Shown here piece by piece: positions 33,108 through 41,112 of a DNA stretch of 64,000 bases; position 1 is the first letter of the stretch; every line of letters begins with the position of its first letter. The notes below the pieces were generated by a model that was given only the letters and a program-made list of their open reading frames with translations, made no database searches and was not told the origin of the DNA. Source of the stretch: CAZMYM01 sp964620325 (GTDB lineage Bacteria > Bipolaricaulota > Bipolaricaulia > UBA7950 > UBA9294); assembly GCA_964620325.1 (NCBI GenBank), contig CAZUIM010000002.1, positions 1-64,000 on the forward strand. The letters run 5' to 3'. The position numbers and the translations under genes are program-made.

Positions 33108-34166
33108 TCAACCGGTCGCCCTCGCTCGGTGTCGGCGCATCACCAGCCAGAACGCGAAGCCGAACAGGACGAACGCGGCGATCATGCCCCATTCCGACAG
33201 GGTCGGCGCGTCGATCGTTCCGGAGAGCGGCAGCGGACCGGTCGAGATCTCCACGGTGAAGCAGGTGGGGTCGTCCTCTTCCGCGGTCTCCGGATCGTCG
33301 GTCGGCTCGACGACGTCGTTCTCGCCGTCACCGTTGCTGTCCCAGTGGACGATTCCCTGGTTGCAGAGGCCGGTCAGATCCTCGACGTCGTCGTCGATCT
33401 CGGCCTTGAACGTGAGCGTTACGCAGGACCCGGACGGAATGTCGCCGTCCCAGACGTATCCGTTTCCTTCCATGGCGATCGTCCCGCGGGTCGCGGAGAC
33501 GAAATTGAGCGCCGTCAGTCCGGCAGGCAAGGTATCGGTGAACTCATGCCCCGGATTGTCTCCCTGATCGTCGCAGCCGTAGTTGCAGATGACAACCTCG
33601 AACCGAATCGTCTCCCCCGGCTGGGGCGTCCCGCCGTTCGGGTCCTCGAATGTCTTCGTCGCTTCGATGAGCGGTGCATTCGGTTTCACGTAGATCTGCT
33701 GGTCGATCGTGAGGCAGTTGTTCGCTTCGTTCAGTTCGACGACGTCTCCACCGGTATCGGCACAAGCGTTGATGTCGTACTCGCCGGGCGGAACACCGGT
33801 CGTATCCCAGTGGAACGTCAGCACCGTGTACTCGCACCCCGGAAGCCCGTCGACGTGCTGTGTCCCAATCAGTTGCGCCGTCCCATCGTACGTCACGGTC
33901 ACATCGAACGGTCCCGCGTCACCGCAGCTCAAGTTGTGGATCGTCACTGTGATCGTGACCTCGCCGCCCTGGCAGACGTCGCCGGTCGTCTCCTGCACGG
34001 AAACCCCGCCGTCACCCAGGCCGGGCGTTCCATCCGGCGGGAGCCAAAGATCCGGCAGTTGCATGCAAGGATCGTCAGCGAATCCGACGACCGGAAGAAG
34101 CGCGACGGCAGCGACAATCGACAGCAATCTCCCCCATCTTCTCATCACCCAGGGCCGATCGTTCAA
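33108..34166 (-). CDS. IPTL-CTERM sorted surface protein with CARDB and DUF11 domains
   Basis: A protein of about 352 residues. An N-terminal signal (RRWGRLLSIVAAVALLPVVGFA) is followed by a CARDB-like Ig domain (about 40-165), a DUF11 domain (about 170-310; GETIRFEVVICNYG...DTLPAGLTALNFVSA) and an exosortase sorting tail: APTLSEWGMIAAFVLFGFAFWLVMRR plus RHRARATG. DUF11 and CARDB repeats are common in cell-surface proteins. The TTG at 34166 is chosen for its GGGAGGTG ribosome site; an ATG at 34145 would start the signal peptide directly. It is the only clear exosortase substrate in the window and is co-transcribed with its sortase. Confidence 0.82.
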   Translation of the reverse strand: MNDRPWVMRRWGRLLSIVAAVALLPVVGFADDPCMQLPDLWLPPDGTPGLGDGGVSVQETTGDVCQGGEVTITVTIHNLSCGDAGPFDVTVTYDGTAQLIGTQHVDGLPGCEYTVLTFHWDTTGVPPGEYDINACADTGGDVVELNEANNCLTIDQQIYVKPNAPLIEATKTFEDPNGGTPQPGETIRFEVVICNYGCDDQGDNPGHEFTDTLPAGLTALNFVSATRGTIAMEGNGYVWDGDIPSGSCVTLTFKAEIDDDVEDLTGLCNQGIVHWDSNGDGENDVVEPTDDPETAEEDDPTCFTVEISTGPLPLSGTIDAPTLSEWGMIAAFVLFGFAFWLVMRRHRARATG

Positions 34167-34481
34167 TCGCACCACCTCCCTTCGACCCGAAGGCCGCAGA
34201 CAGCGCCTGCTGTGCTACGCTCAGCAGGATTCGGAATGACTCTCCGAGCCATTCCGACTGGATGTTATGCTTGTCACGTTCGGCGCGTCGGGACCGCCGC
34301 AGCTCATGAACGTGTTGTTCATCACACGCGAACCGCCCAGAGGTGCGTGGCGTATGTGACAGGCGTCACGCTCAAGGTCCGGGGAATCGGCGAGCGGCCC
34401 CGATGATCGCGTCGCGCCAACGTGAAACCGCTAGAATCACGCGGCACGCCGTGCGCCAGCCTGGTATCGAAAGGAGAAGAC
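34167..34481. other. Intergenic region with two hairpins and a CRP-like site
   Basis: 315 bases between the divergent IPTL-CTERM and PhzF genes. Contents: CCTGCTG / CAGCAGG stem (34206-34228), TCGGAATG / CATTCCGA stem (34231-34257) and the CRP/FNR-type palindrome at 34355-34370. No gene seen. Confidence 0.6.
34355..34370. promoter_or_regulatory. CRP/FNR-like operator
   Basis: TGTGACAGGCGTCACG matches the CRP consensus TGTGA-N6-TCACA at nine of ten informative positions. It lies 112 bases upstream of the PhzF-family start and about 190 bases upstream of the divergent IPTL-CTERM gene. A cyclase gene sits about 5.6 kb away. No CRP-family regulator is in the window. Confidence 0.4.
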
Positions 34482-35276
34482 ATGGGAATCCCGATCTATC
34501 AGGTCGACGCGTTTACGGATGTCGCGTTCAAAGGGAATCCGGCCGGCGTATGCCTGCTCGAGGCGCCCGCCGATTCGGCGTGGATGCAGAACGTCGCTGC
34601 GGAGATGAACCTGTCGGGGACCGCCTTCGTCCGGCGCCGGACGGACGGGGACTTCGACCTGCGGTGGTTCACCCCCGCGGTGGAGGTCGCGTTGTGCGGC
34701 CATGCGACACTCGCCACTGCACATGTCCTGTGGGAGACCTCGATCCTCGCGCCCGGCGAGCGCGGGCAATTCCACACGCGCAGCGGCCTGTTGGCGGCCG
34801 GCCAATCCGACGGGTGGATCGAGCTCGACTTCCCGGCGAATCCCACGGACGCCATCGAGACGCCGGACGGCCTCCTCGACGCCCTGGGCGTGACAGCAAC
34901 CTACGTCGGGAGAACACGGGACGACCTCCTTGTGGAACTGACCGACGCCGAGGCGGTTCGGGCGGCGGCGCCGGACGTCCGCCGACTGAGGGATCTCGGT
35001 CTTCGTGGCGTCATGATCACCGCGCGAAGCGACGACGACGCCTACGACTTCGTCTCGCGGTTCTTCGCTCCCGGTGCCCGGATCGATGAAGATCCAGTCA
35101 CCGGCGCGGCGCACTGCGCTCTCGCCCCGTACTGGGCGGATAAGCTAGGACGGAGCAGGCTCATCGGCTTCCAGACGTCGACCCGCGGGGGGACCGTCCG
35201 CTGCGAAGTCCTCGGCAATCGTGTCCGGATTGCCGGCCACGCGGTCACCGTCCTGCGGAGCGAGCTCCTCGCGTAG
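34482..35276 (+). CDS. PhzF-family isomerase/epimerase
   Basis: A 264-residue protein of the PhzF (diaminopimelate epimerase-like) fold. N-terminal IYQVDAFTDVAFKGNPAGVCLLE and AAEMNLSGTAFV are typical, with the acid/base glutamate in this family lying near the latter (here LSGTAF follows EMN). FTPAVEVALCGHATLATAHVLW and the second-domain DEDPVTGAAHCALAPYWADKLG complete the family signature. PhzF proteins isomerise or epimerise diverse small molecules; the substrate is unknown. An AAGGAGAAGAC site precedes the ATG. Confidence 0.87.
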   Translation: MGIPIYQVDAFTDVAFKGNPAGVCLLEAPADSAWMQNVAAEMNLSGTAFVRRRTDGDFDLRWFTPAVEVALCGHATLATAHVLWETSILAPGERGQFHTRSGLLAAGQSDGWIELDFPANPTDAIETPDGLLDALGVTATYVGRTRDDLLVELTDAEAVRAAAPDVRRLRDLGLRGVMITARSDDDAYDFVSRFFAPGARIDEDPVTGAAHCALAPYWADKLGRSRLIGFQTSTRGGTVRCEVLGNRVRIAGHAVTVLRSELLA

Positions 35277-35344
35277 TCTCCGATCTGTGCCGGCCTGATT
35301 CTTGCGTCGCGACCGCGACGCACGGTCCTTCGCTCCGCTTTGGA

Positions 35345-35371
35345 TTGCCCCGCGCGAACGTCTGGTATATT
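35345..35371 (+). promoter_or_regulatory. Candidate promoter of the phosphate permease
   Basis: TTGCCC, a short 15-base spacer and TATATT, just upstream of a CTATATAG palindrome (35374-35381). It would give a leader of about 160 bases that contains the hairpin at 35476-35498. Confidence 0.35.
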
Positions 35372-35475
35372 CTCTATATAGCAGGAGATACAGACGTGAT
35401 GCCACCCGGGTCCGATCCCAATCCGTGACGGCATCTCGCACGAGCGATCATTGGAGCCCCCCGACTACAGATTGG

Positions 35476-35498
35476 AACGGGGAAAGGGGTTTTCCGTT
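35476..35498 (+). other. Leader hairpin before the phosphate permease
   Basis: AACGGGGAA / TTTTCCGTT: a nine-pair stem (two G-U pairs) with an AGGGG loop, 43 bases before the permease ATG. It could be an attenuator or translation-control element; no U-tract directly follows. Confidence 0.35.
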
Positions 35499-35540
35499 GC
35501 AGAACGAACGGGCGTGTCATCGCAGTGAGGCTGATCGCCG

Positions 35541-36500
35541 ATGCTGTCGCTGATCCCGCTCTTCCTCGCCGGTGCCTACGTCGGCTGGAACATCGGCGCG
35601 AACGATGCGGGAAACTGCATCGGAACGTCGGTCGGATCGGGATTGATCAGTTATCGCCGTGCCGTGCTTCTGGTCAGCAGCTCAGCCGTCGCCGGGGCGC
35701 TCCTGCAGGGCGGTCGCGTGATGGAGACGGTCGGCAGAGGGATCGTCACCTCCGATCTCCCTTCTCTCGCGGTCCTCGTCGCGATGATCTCGGCGGGACT
35801 CTTCGTGACCACGGCGACGCTCCTCAAGCTCCCCGTCTCCACCTCGCAGGCGATCGTCGGCGGGGTCGCCGGTGTCGGATTCGCCAGCGGAGCGGACGTG
35901 AGCCTGTCCAAGATCGCCTCGATCGCCGAGGTCTGGGTCGTCTGCCCGATCCTCGTCGGGATCATGGCCGCCGCAATCTACGCGTTCTCCCGCTTCCTTC
36001 TCCGTCGATTGCGGGAGAACTCCGTGTGGCAGCGCCTACCGAACGTCCTCCTCATCTTGAGCGCCTGCTACATCTCGTTCTCCCTCGGGGCGAACCACGT
36101 CGGCACCGCCATGGGCCCGATCACCAATCTCGGCGTCAACCCCGGCTGGTTGTCGCTCCTCGGAGGGCTTGCTGTTGCGGCGGGCGCCTTGACGTTCGGC
36201 TCCCGGGTCACACGAACGGTCGGAAGCGGGATCACCCCGCTCGGCCCCGTGAGCGCCTTCTCCGCCCAGGCCGCGGCCGCTTTCGCGGTCCATTATTTCT
36301 CGATCGTCGGCATCCCGGTCTCCACGTCTCAAGCGATCGTCGGAGCGGTCGTCGGCGTCGGCCTGGTCCACGGATTGAGGACCGTCAGAAAGCGCAGAAT
36401 CACCAACATCGCCCTCGGCTGGGTGGCGACGCCGACGGCGGCGGGCCTGTTTTCGTTCGGCGTCTACAAGTTCCTGAACCTGCTGCTCGACGCCGGCTAG
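35541..36500 (+). CDS. pit: Low-affinity inorganic phosphate transporter (PiT family)
   Basis: A 319-residue membrane protein with about ten helices and the duplicated PiT signature GANDAGNCIGTSVG (about 17-30) and GANHVGTAMGPITNLG (about 183-198). Each is followed by the conserved PVSTSQAIVGGVAGVG / PVSTSQAIVGAVVGVG half. Substrate is phosphate (or metal-phosphate) moved with cations. The C-terminus meets the DUF47 gene tail to tail, their stop codons overlapping by 4 bases. Confidence 0.93.
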   Translation: MLSLIPLFLAGAYVGWNIGANDAGNCIGTSVGSGLISYRRAVLLVSSSAVAGALLQGGRVMETVGRGIVTSDLPSLAVLVAMISAGLFVTTATLLKLPVSTSQAIVGGVAGVGFASGADVSLSKIASIAEVWVVCPILVGIMAAAIYAFSRFLLRRLRENSVWQRLPNVLLILSACYISFSLGANHVGTAMGPITNLGVNPGWLSLLGGLAVAAGALTFGSRVTRTVGSGITPLGPVSAFSAQAAAAFAVHYFSIVGIPVSTSQAIVGAVVGVGLVHGLRTVRKRRITNIALGWVATPTAAGLFSFGVYKFLNLLLDAG

Positions 36501-37138
36501 ATGCGACGCGCGGCGACGACCAACTCGAGGAGGTCGGAGAGGTCCTCGGCGCGGTCCGACAGTCTGACCAGCCGTTGGATGAACCCGGAGACCTGGAGCT
36601 TCTCGGCCAGGTCGATGTCGAGCTGGAAGAGTCTCTTGGTCGCACTTCGTTCGAGATGATCGACCTCGCCTTCGAGGTGCTCGATCGCCTTCGTGTGCGT
36701 CAGCGTCTGATCGACCTTGTGGAACAGGCAGCTGACGGCCTCCTTCACCTCCACGAACGTCTTGCTCGTCAGCTCGCCGATCTCGGTGATCTCTGGCATG
36801 ATCTCCTCGGGCACGTGGACCTGCTGTAGGAGGAGATAGTCGAGAATCTCCTCGGCGGCGTTGGCGAGTCGATCGACCTGCTCGATGATCTGCAAGATGT
36901 CCCTCCGCGACGTCGGCAAGAGCGACCCGGAGAGCATCTGCGCCTCCACTCGCCGCCGGGCGTCGTCCGCCCGCCCCTCGGCGCGGTGCGTCTCGAGAGC
37001 GTAGTCGTCGGCCGCCTTGACGTCGCCCTCACTCAGATACGCCAACAGCGCTTTGGCGAACGCCTCGAGGGTCGCATCGACATGCCCGAGATGCTCGAGT
37101 ACGAGAGATTCAATCTCCTTCTGCTTCTTCCAGAACAT
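36497..37138 (-). CDS. DUF47/PhoU-like accessory protein of the phosphate transporter
   Basis: A 213-residue all-helical protein of the DUF47 (TIGR00153) family. MFWKKQKEIESLVLEHLGHVDATLEAFAKALLAYL at the start, the conserved AEGRADDARRRVEAQM with its acidic metal-binding pattern, and ILQIIEQVDRLANAAEEILDYLL (about 80-102) are visible. DUF47 proteins normally pair with PiT permeases and regulate them. Here the pair is convergent rather than in one operon, so it has its own upstream control. Confidence 0.88.
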   Translation of the reverse strand: MFWKKQKEIESLVLEHLGHVDATLEAFAKALLAYLSEGDVKAADDYALETHRAEGRADDARRRVEAQMLSGSLLPTSRRDILQIIEQVDRLANAAEEILDYLLLQQVHVPEEIMPEITEIGELTSKTFVEVKEAVSCLFHKVDQTLTHTKAIEHLEGEVDHLERSATKRLFQLDIDLAEKLQVSGFIQRLVRLSDRAEDLSDLLELVVAARRI

Positions 37139-37202
37139 GACCCTCCTTCCCGCAAGCCCTCAAAGCATACCGAAACCGGCGCCGGGGTAGAAACCGCCCG
37201 CT

Positions 37203-38567
37203 CTACGGCGACAGCCAAGCGCGAGCCCGCTCGACGACGTCGTCACAAATGCCCGAGGCCAGGCCGGTATAGTCCCCCGGGCGGAGCCCTTTCAACCGAT
37301 CGGCGATCTCCTTTTTGACGGGGAGTCCGTCGACCCACGCGTGCAGTCTTTCGAGGGTGATCGCTTTCCCGCGGATCTCCCGCCGCAGCAGTTCGTACGG
37401 ATCCTCGAGGCCCTCGCGTCGCAGGATTGTCTGGAATGGTTCGGCCAAAACCTCGGGTGCCTCGTCGACGCGGGCCGCCGCGGCCCGTCGGTCGACCTCG
37501 ATCTCGCGCAGCCCCCGGATCGCCGAGTCGGTCGCGAGGTACGCGTGGGCGAGGGCGACGCCGATGTTCCGTTTCACCGTCGTGTCCGAGAGATCTCGCT
37601 GCATTCGCGAATGGGTCAGCCGGTCACAGAGGACGCCCAGCAGCGCGTTGGAGACCGCGACGTTCCCTTCGCTGTTCTCGAACCGGATCGGGTTGACCTT
37701 GTGCGGCATCGTCGACGAACCGACCTCCGCCTCCTCTGCGCGTTGGACGATTTCGCCGCGGGAGACGTACTCCCACAGGTCGACATCGAGGTCGAGGACC
37801 ACGTTGTTGATTCTCGAGACGACGGCGAAGTACTCGGCCAGCGCGTCGTGGCTCTCGATCTGCGTCGTGCAACCGCTCGGCTCGAGCCCGAGACCGCCGA
37901 CGAACGTCTCGGAGAAGCCCCTCCAATCGAAGTCCGGGAAGGCAACAAGGAATGAGGCGTACGTTCCGGTCGCCCCGTTCAGCTTTCCCAAGAACGTCAC
38001 CCGCTCGAGACCTCGAACCTGCCGCAGCAGACGGTCGAGGAAGACGGCGATCTCCTTGCCCGCCGTCGTCGGGGAAGCCGGCTGCCCGTGGGTTCGACCC
38101 GGAAACAGGACGTCCCTCCAACGCTCGGCCAGGTCGGCGAGCGTCTCGACCAGCGTTCGGAGTTGGGGGATCTGGATCTCGTCACGATAGGACTTGAGGA
38201 TCAGGCCGTACGCGAGGTTGTTGACGTCGGCAGAGGTCAGGCCGAAGTGGATGCGTCCCGCGTCGCGAAGCGACAGCTTCTCGCGCAGGAACAGCTCGCA
38301 CGCCTTGACGTCGTGTCCGATCTCCGCCTCGATCGACTTCACGCGCGCGAAGTCGGCATCCCCGAACGTCTCCAGCGTTGACGCAATCCGGTCCTTCTCC
38401 TTCTCTTCGAGCGGGGGGAAAAGCCGGACGGCATCGAGCGCCTCGAGGTAGAGCAGTTCTACCCGACACCGCGCCCTCACCAGGGCGAATTCGGAGAAGA
38501 ACTCCCCCAGTGGCTTCAACCTGTCACGATACCGTCCGTCGAGCGGCGAGATCTCGCGCTCCGTCAT
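37203..38567 (-). CDS. purB: Adenylosuccinate lyase
   Basis: A 454-residue fumarase/aspartase-superfamily lyase, close to the length of the E. coli enzyme. N-terminal ISPLDGRYRDRLKPLGEFFSEF, the TSADVNNLAYGLIL and FPGRTHGQPASPTTAGKE active-site stretches, and the signature loop GSSTMPHKVNPIRFENSEGN (about 280-299) are complete. It acts twice in purine synthesis (SAICAR to AICAR, and adenylosuccinate to AMP). The ATG at 38567 is fixed by the TAGGAGG upstream. Confidence 0.95.
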   Translation of the reverse strand: MTEREISPLDGRYRDRLKPLGEFFSEFALVRARCRVELLYLEALDAVRLFPPLEEKEKDRIASTLETFGDADFARVKSIEAEIGHDVKACELFLREKLSLRDAGRIHFGLTSADVNNLAYGLILKSYRDEIQIPQLRTLVETLADLAERWRDVLFPGRTHGQPASPTTAGKEIAVFLDRLLRQVRGLERVTFLGKLNGATGTYASFLVAFPDFDWRGFSETFVGGLGLEPSGCTTQIESHDALAEYFAVVSRINNVVLDLDVDLWEYVSRGEIVQRAEEAEVGSSTMPHKVNPIRFENSEGNVAVSNALLGVLCDRLTHSRMQRDLSDTTVKRNIGVALAHAYLATDSAIRGLREIEVDRRAAAARVDEAPEVLAEPFQTILRREGLEDPYELLRREIRGKAITLERLHAWVDGLPVKKEIADRLKGLRPGDYTGLASGICDDVVERARAWLSP

Positions 38568-38958
38568 CGCAAGCCTCCTACGCGCTCCGATCGGACAGCC
38601 CATTTCCTTCGTCCGACCGAGATCGAATCACGTCGTGAACCTTCCCTTCCCAGACCGAGACGGCCGAGACGAGCTCGGCCGGATCCTCCTTCAGCGCCTC
38701 TGCACATTCGTCGAACCCCTCCCTGCTGCGAGAAGGCCGGCTCCATCATAACGCGCGAGGCAGGGAGACAGCCGGAACGCGACCGGCATCCGGGATGGCT
38801 CGAACTGCACGCTCTGCGTCACGATGCCTCCTCGGAATCTCCCGACGCACCTTTGTATCCTCGTCCTCGCCTGACGGCAAGGGATCGAAGCACCCGACCG
38901 ACGTCACACGGACCCCAGACGAGGCCGGACCGCCCGTCTCCCGGCGGGGCGCGACGGT
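38568..38958. other. Gap with a possible frame-broken small gene
   Basis: 391 bases upstream of purB. On the minus strand between about 38577 and 38723 an open stretch reads FDECAEALKEDPAELVSAVSVWEGKVHDVIRSR and ends in a stop 10 bases before purB. It looks protein-like but has no start codon in frame, and an in-frame stop lies just upstream. No other gene seen; the remaining sequence up to mobA's end is featureless. Confidence 0.4.
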
Positions 38959-39540
38959 CTACAGGTGCGCGAGCAATGCGAGTTGCTTCGGCGTGTTGAG
39001 GTTGGTGAACGACACGAGATCCGGGTCGATCCGACGAACGGCGTCCTCGGACACGCGACGGACCGTGACCTCCGAGTAGAACGATGTGGTCTTCAACATG
39101 CCCTCGTCCAGCGCGCCCGCGATCGCCGGAATGCAGGAGCGACGGTACACGGCAAACAGTGGTTCGCAGAATCCGCCGTGAACGGGGACGACGACGTCAC
39201 GGTCGCCTGGCTGCTCGAGAAGGTCGCGAACGAGGTCGGGGACCGCAAACGGCATGTCGCAACCGATGACGAAACAGGACTCTGCTGTCGCGGCACACAA
39301 CCCGCTGTAGATTCCGACAAGCGGGCTTCGCTCCGGGCGGAGATCCGCGACAAACCGCATTCCACCGACCGTCCGTTCCGGATCGCGGCCGACGAGGAGC
39401 ATCTCGACGAACATCGGGGCGAGGCGCCGTCCGATGTGTTCGAGCAACGTGGAATCCCCCGCTGCCAGGAGGTGCTTCGGCCGCCCCATCCGACGCGACG
39501 AACCGCCGGCAAGGATGACGAGAGACGCATCGCGAGTCAC
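38959..39540 (-). CDS. mobA: Molybdenum cofactor guanylyltransferase (MobA-like)
   Basis: A 193-residue nucleotidyltransferase. The GTP loop LVILAGGSSRRMGRPKHLL (about 6-24), PERSPLVGIYSGL and the metal-site VIGCDMPFAVPDL are intact. It joins GMP to molybdopterin to make the bis-MGD needed by the formate dehydrogenase encoded in the same operon. The GTG at 39540 overlaps the fdhD stop as GTGA, and this start is preferred over an ATG six codons upstream inside fdhD. Confidence 0.85.
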   Translation of the reverse strand: MTRDASLVILAGGSSRRMGRPKHLLAAGDSTLLEHIGRRLAPMFVEMLLVGRDPERTVGGMRFVADLRPERSPLVGIYSGLCAATAESCFVIGCDMPFAVPDLVRDLLEQPGDRDVVVPVHGGFCEPLFAVYRRSCIPAIAGALDEGMLKTTSFYSEVTVRRVSEDAVRRIDPDLVSFTNLNTPKQLALLAHL

Positions 39541-40253
39541 CCCAGACCGACCCGCCATGGGTGACTGTAGACGTTGAATCGCTCCTCCCGGATGAAGCCG
39601 CAAAGGCAGATTCCGAGGCGTTCCGCTTCCTCGGCCGCCTGGTAGGTCGGGGCGGAGACTGCACCGACGATCGGGATGCCGGCCCGCGCCGTCGCTCGAA
39701 CGAACGCCACCGGCACGCGGGACGTCAGAAAGAGGACGCTTTGCGCGAAGTCCACTCCGGAAGAGAGAGCCGCTCCGAGCGCCTTCTTCAACGCGCACGT
39801 CCGGCTGACATCCTCGACGGCGAGCCACGGCGCTTTGCCGGGAACGACGGCCGCGAGATGCGATCCGCCGGTCGCTCGGAACAGCTCTCCGTGCGATGCC
39901 GGCCCTTGGGCCACCTGAACGACGAACTCCTTCGATACCGAGAACGGACTGCGAACGGGCTCCGGCTCCGTTCGACCGACCGGAAGACCCTCTGCCAGCT
40001 CGACGAAAACGGTGGTCTCCTCGCCCTCCACCACCTCGATCCCGGCGACCTCGGCAAAGGTTCGGATTCTCCCGATCGCGAGGAGATGACCGTAGGCGAA
40101 GTCGCGAAGTCCGCCCGGAGAGCAGACCGCCTCCAGCGTCGGCTCACCGTCGACGAGGACGGTGATCCGACGCTCCTGTACCAGCAGATCCTCCGTCCGC
40201 TCGGCCCGGCGGGAATCCACTCTGACGATCGGTGCCTCTCCCGTTGGGTTCAT
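39537..40253 (-). CDS. fdhD: Formate dehydrogenase accessory protein FdhD
   Basis: A 238-residue FdhD family member that should deliver sulfur to the molybdenum cofactor of formate dehydrogenase. The family stretch FRATGGSHLAAVV (about 126-138), EDVSRTCALKKALG (about 147-160; usually EDVGRHNALDK) and LTSRVPVAFVRATARAGIPIVGAVSAPT are present. The CxxC motif that carries the persulfide in E. coli FdhD (before the FxxTGG stretch) is absent: the segment reads VQVAQGPASHGEL. Either sulfur transfer uses another cysteine or this protein acts only as a chaperone. Followed directly by mobA. Confidence 0.82.
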   Translation of the reverse strand: MNPTGEAPIVRVDSRRAERTEDLLVQERRITVLVDGEPTLEAVCSPGGLRDFAYGHLLAIGRIRTFAEVAGIEVVEGEETTVFVELAEGLPVGRTEPEPVRSPFSVSKEFVVQVAQGPASHGELFRATGGSHLAAVVPGKAPWLAVEDVSRTCALKKALGAALSSGVDFAQSVLFLTSRVPVAFVRATARAGIPIVGAVSAPTYQAAEEAERLGICLCGFIREERFNVYSHPWRVGLG

Positions 40254-40274
40254 CCGCTCGACGAGGCCCGTAGA

Positions 40275-41099
40275 TCACGCCTCGCGCTTCCCCTTTCGGA
40301 TGTAGACGATCCAGTACAACGCAGCGACGAAGAACGCGCCTCCGACGATGTTGCCCAGGGTCACAGGAATCAGATTCCTGACGATCATTCCACCGATGGT
40401 GAGATGGGCCGACGCCTCCGCCAACGCTTGTCCCTTGAGGGCGAGCCCCATCGGAATGAAGTACATGTTGGCGACACTGTGCTCGAATCCGCTGGCGACG
40501 AAGGCCATGATCGGGAAGAAGATCGCGAAGATTTTCCCGACGACCGTCCGCGCCGACGTCGCCATCCACACGGCCAGACAGACCAGCCAGTTGCAGAGAA
40601 TCGCCCGCGCGAATCCCTCGAGGAACGTCAGGTTGACCTTGGCGTTGGCGATCCCCACCGCGGTCGCGCCGACGTCGCCTCCGCCCGTCTTCCACAGCCC
40701 ACTCCAGTACATCAACAGAACCAACAGCAGCGACCCCGCGAAGTTGGCGAAATAGACGATCCCCCAGTTACGCAGGAGCCGTCTCGCCGGGACTTGCCGA
40801 TCGAGGACCGAAAGGAAGATCAGGTTGTTGCCGGTGAACAACTCCGCCCCGGCGATCACCACGAGCATCAGGCCGACACTGAACACGGCACCGCTCAGCA
40901 GTTTCGCCACGCCCACGCCGAGGAACGCCGCGACATCGTGCGTGACCATCGTCGCAAGCTGGGCGCCGAACCCGATGTAGACCCCCGCGAAGATGCCGAG
41001 GATCGTCAGACGAAGGAAACTCGCCTGGGTCTTCTTCACGCAGACGGACCGCGTCAGGCTGTCCGCCACCGTCGCCGGATTCTTGCACTCGAACTCCAT
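40275..41099 (-). CDS. focA: Formate/nitrite-family channel
   Basis: A 274-residue, six-helix channel of the FNT family. Signatures: the N-terminal FAGVYIGFGAQLATMV (first-helix fold), AGAELFTGNNLIFLSVLDRQV (the omega-loop region of FocA-type channels), GFARAILCNWLVCLAVWMATSAR with the conserved N-W-L-V-C, and ASGFEHSVANMYFIPMGL, which carries the pore histidine. Next to the formate dehydrogenase genes it most likely moves formate. AAGGAGG precedes the ATG at 41099. Confidence 0.92.
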   Translation of the reverse strand: MEFECKNPATVADSLTRSVCVKKTQASFLRLTILGIFAGVYIGFGAQLATMVTHDVAAFLGVGVAKLLSGAVFSVGLMLVVIAGAELFTGNNLIFLSVLDRQVPARRLLRNWGIVYFANFAGSLLLVLLMYWSGLWKTGGGDVGATAVGIANAKVNLTFLEGFARAILCNWLVCLAVWMATSARTVVGKIFAIFFPIMAFVASGFEHSVANMYFIPMGLALKGQALAEASAHLTIGGMIVRNLIPVTLGNIVGGAFFVAALYWIVYIRKGKREA

Positions 41100-41112
41100 C
41101 GGATTGACCTCC

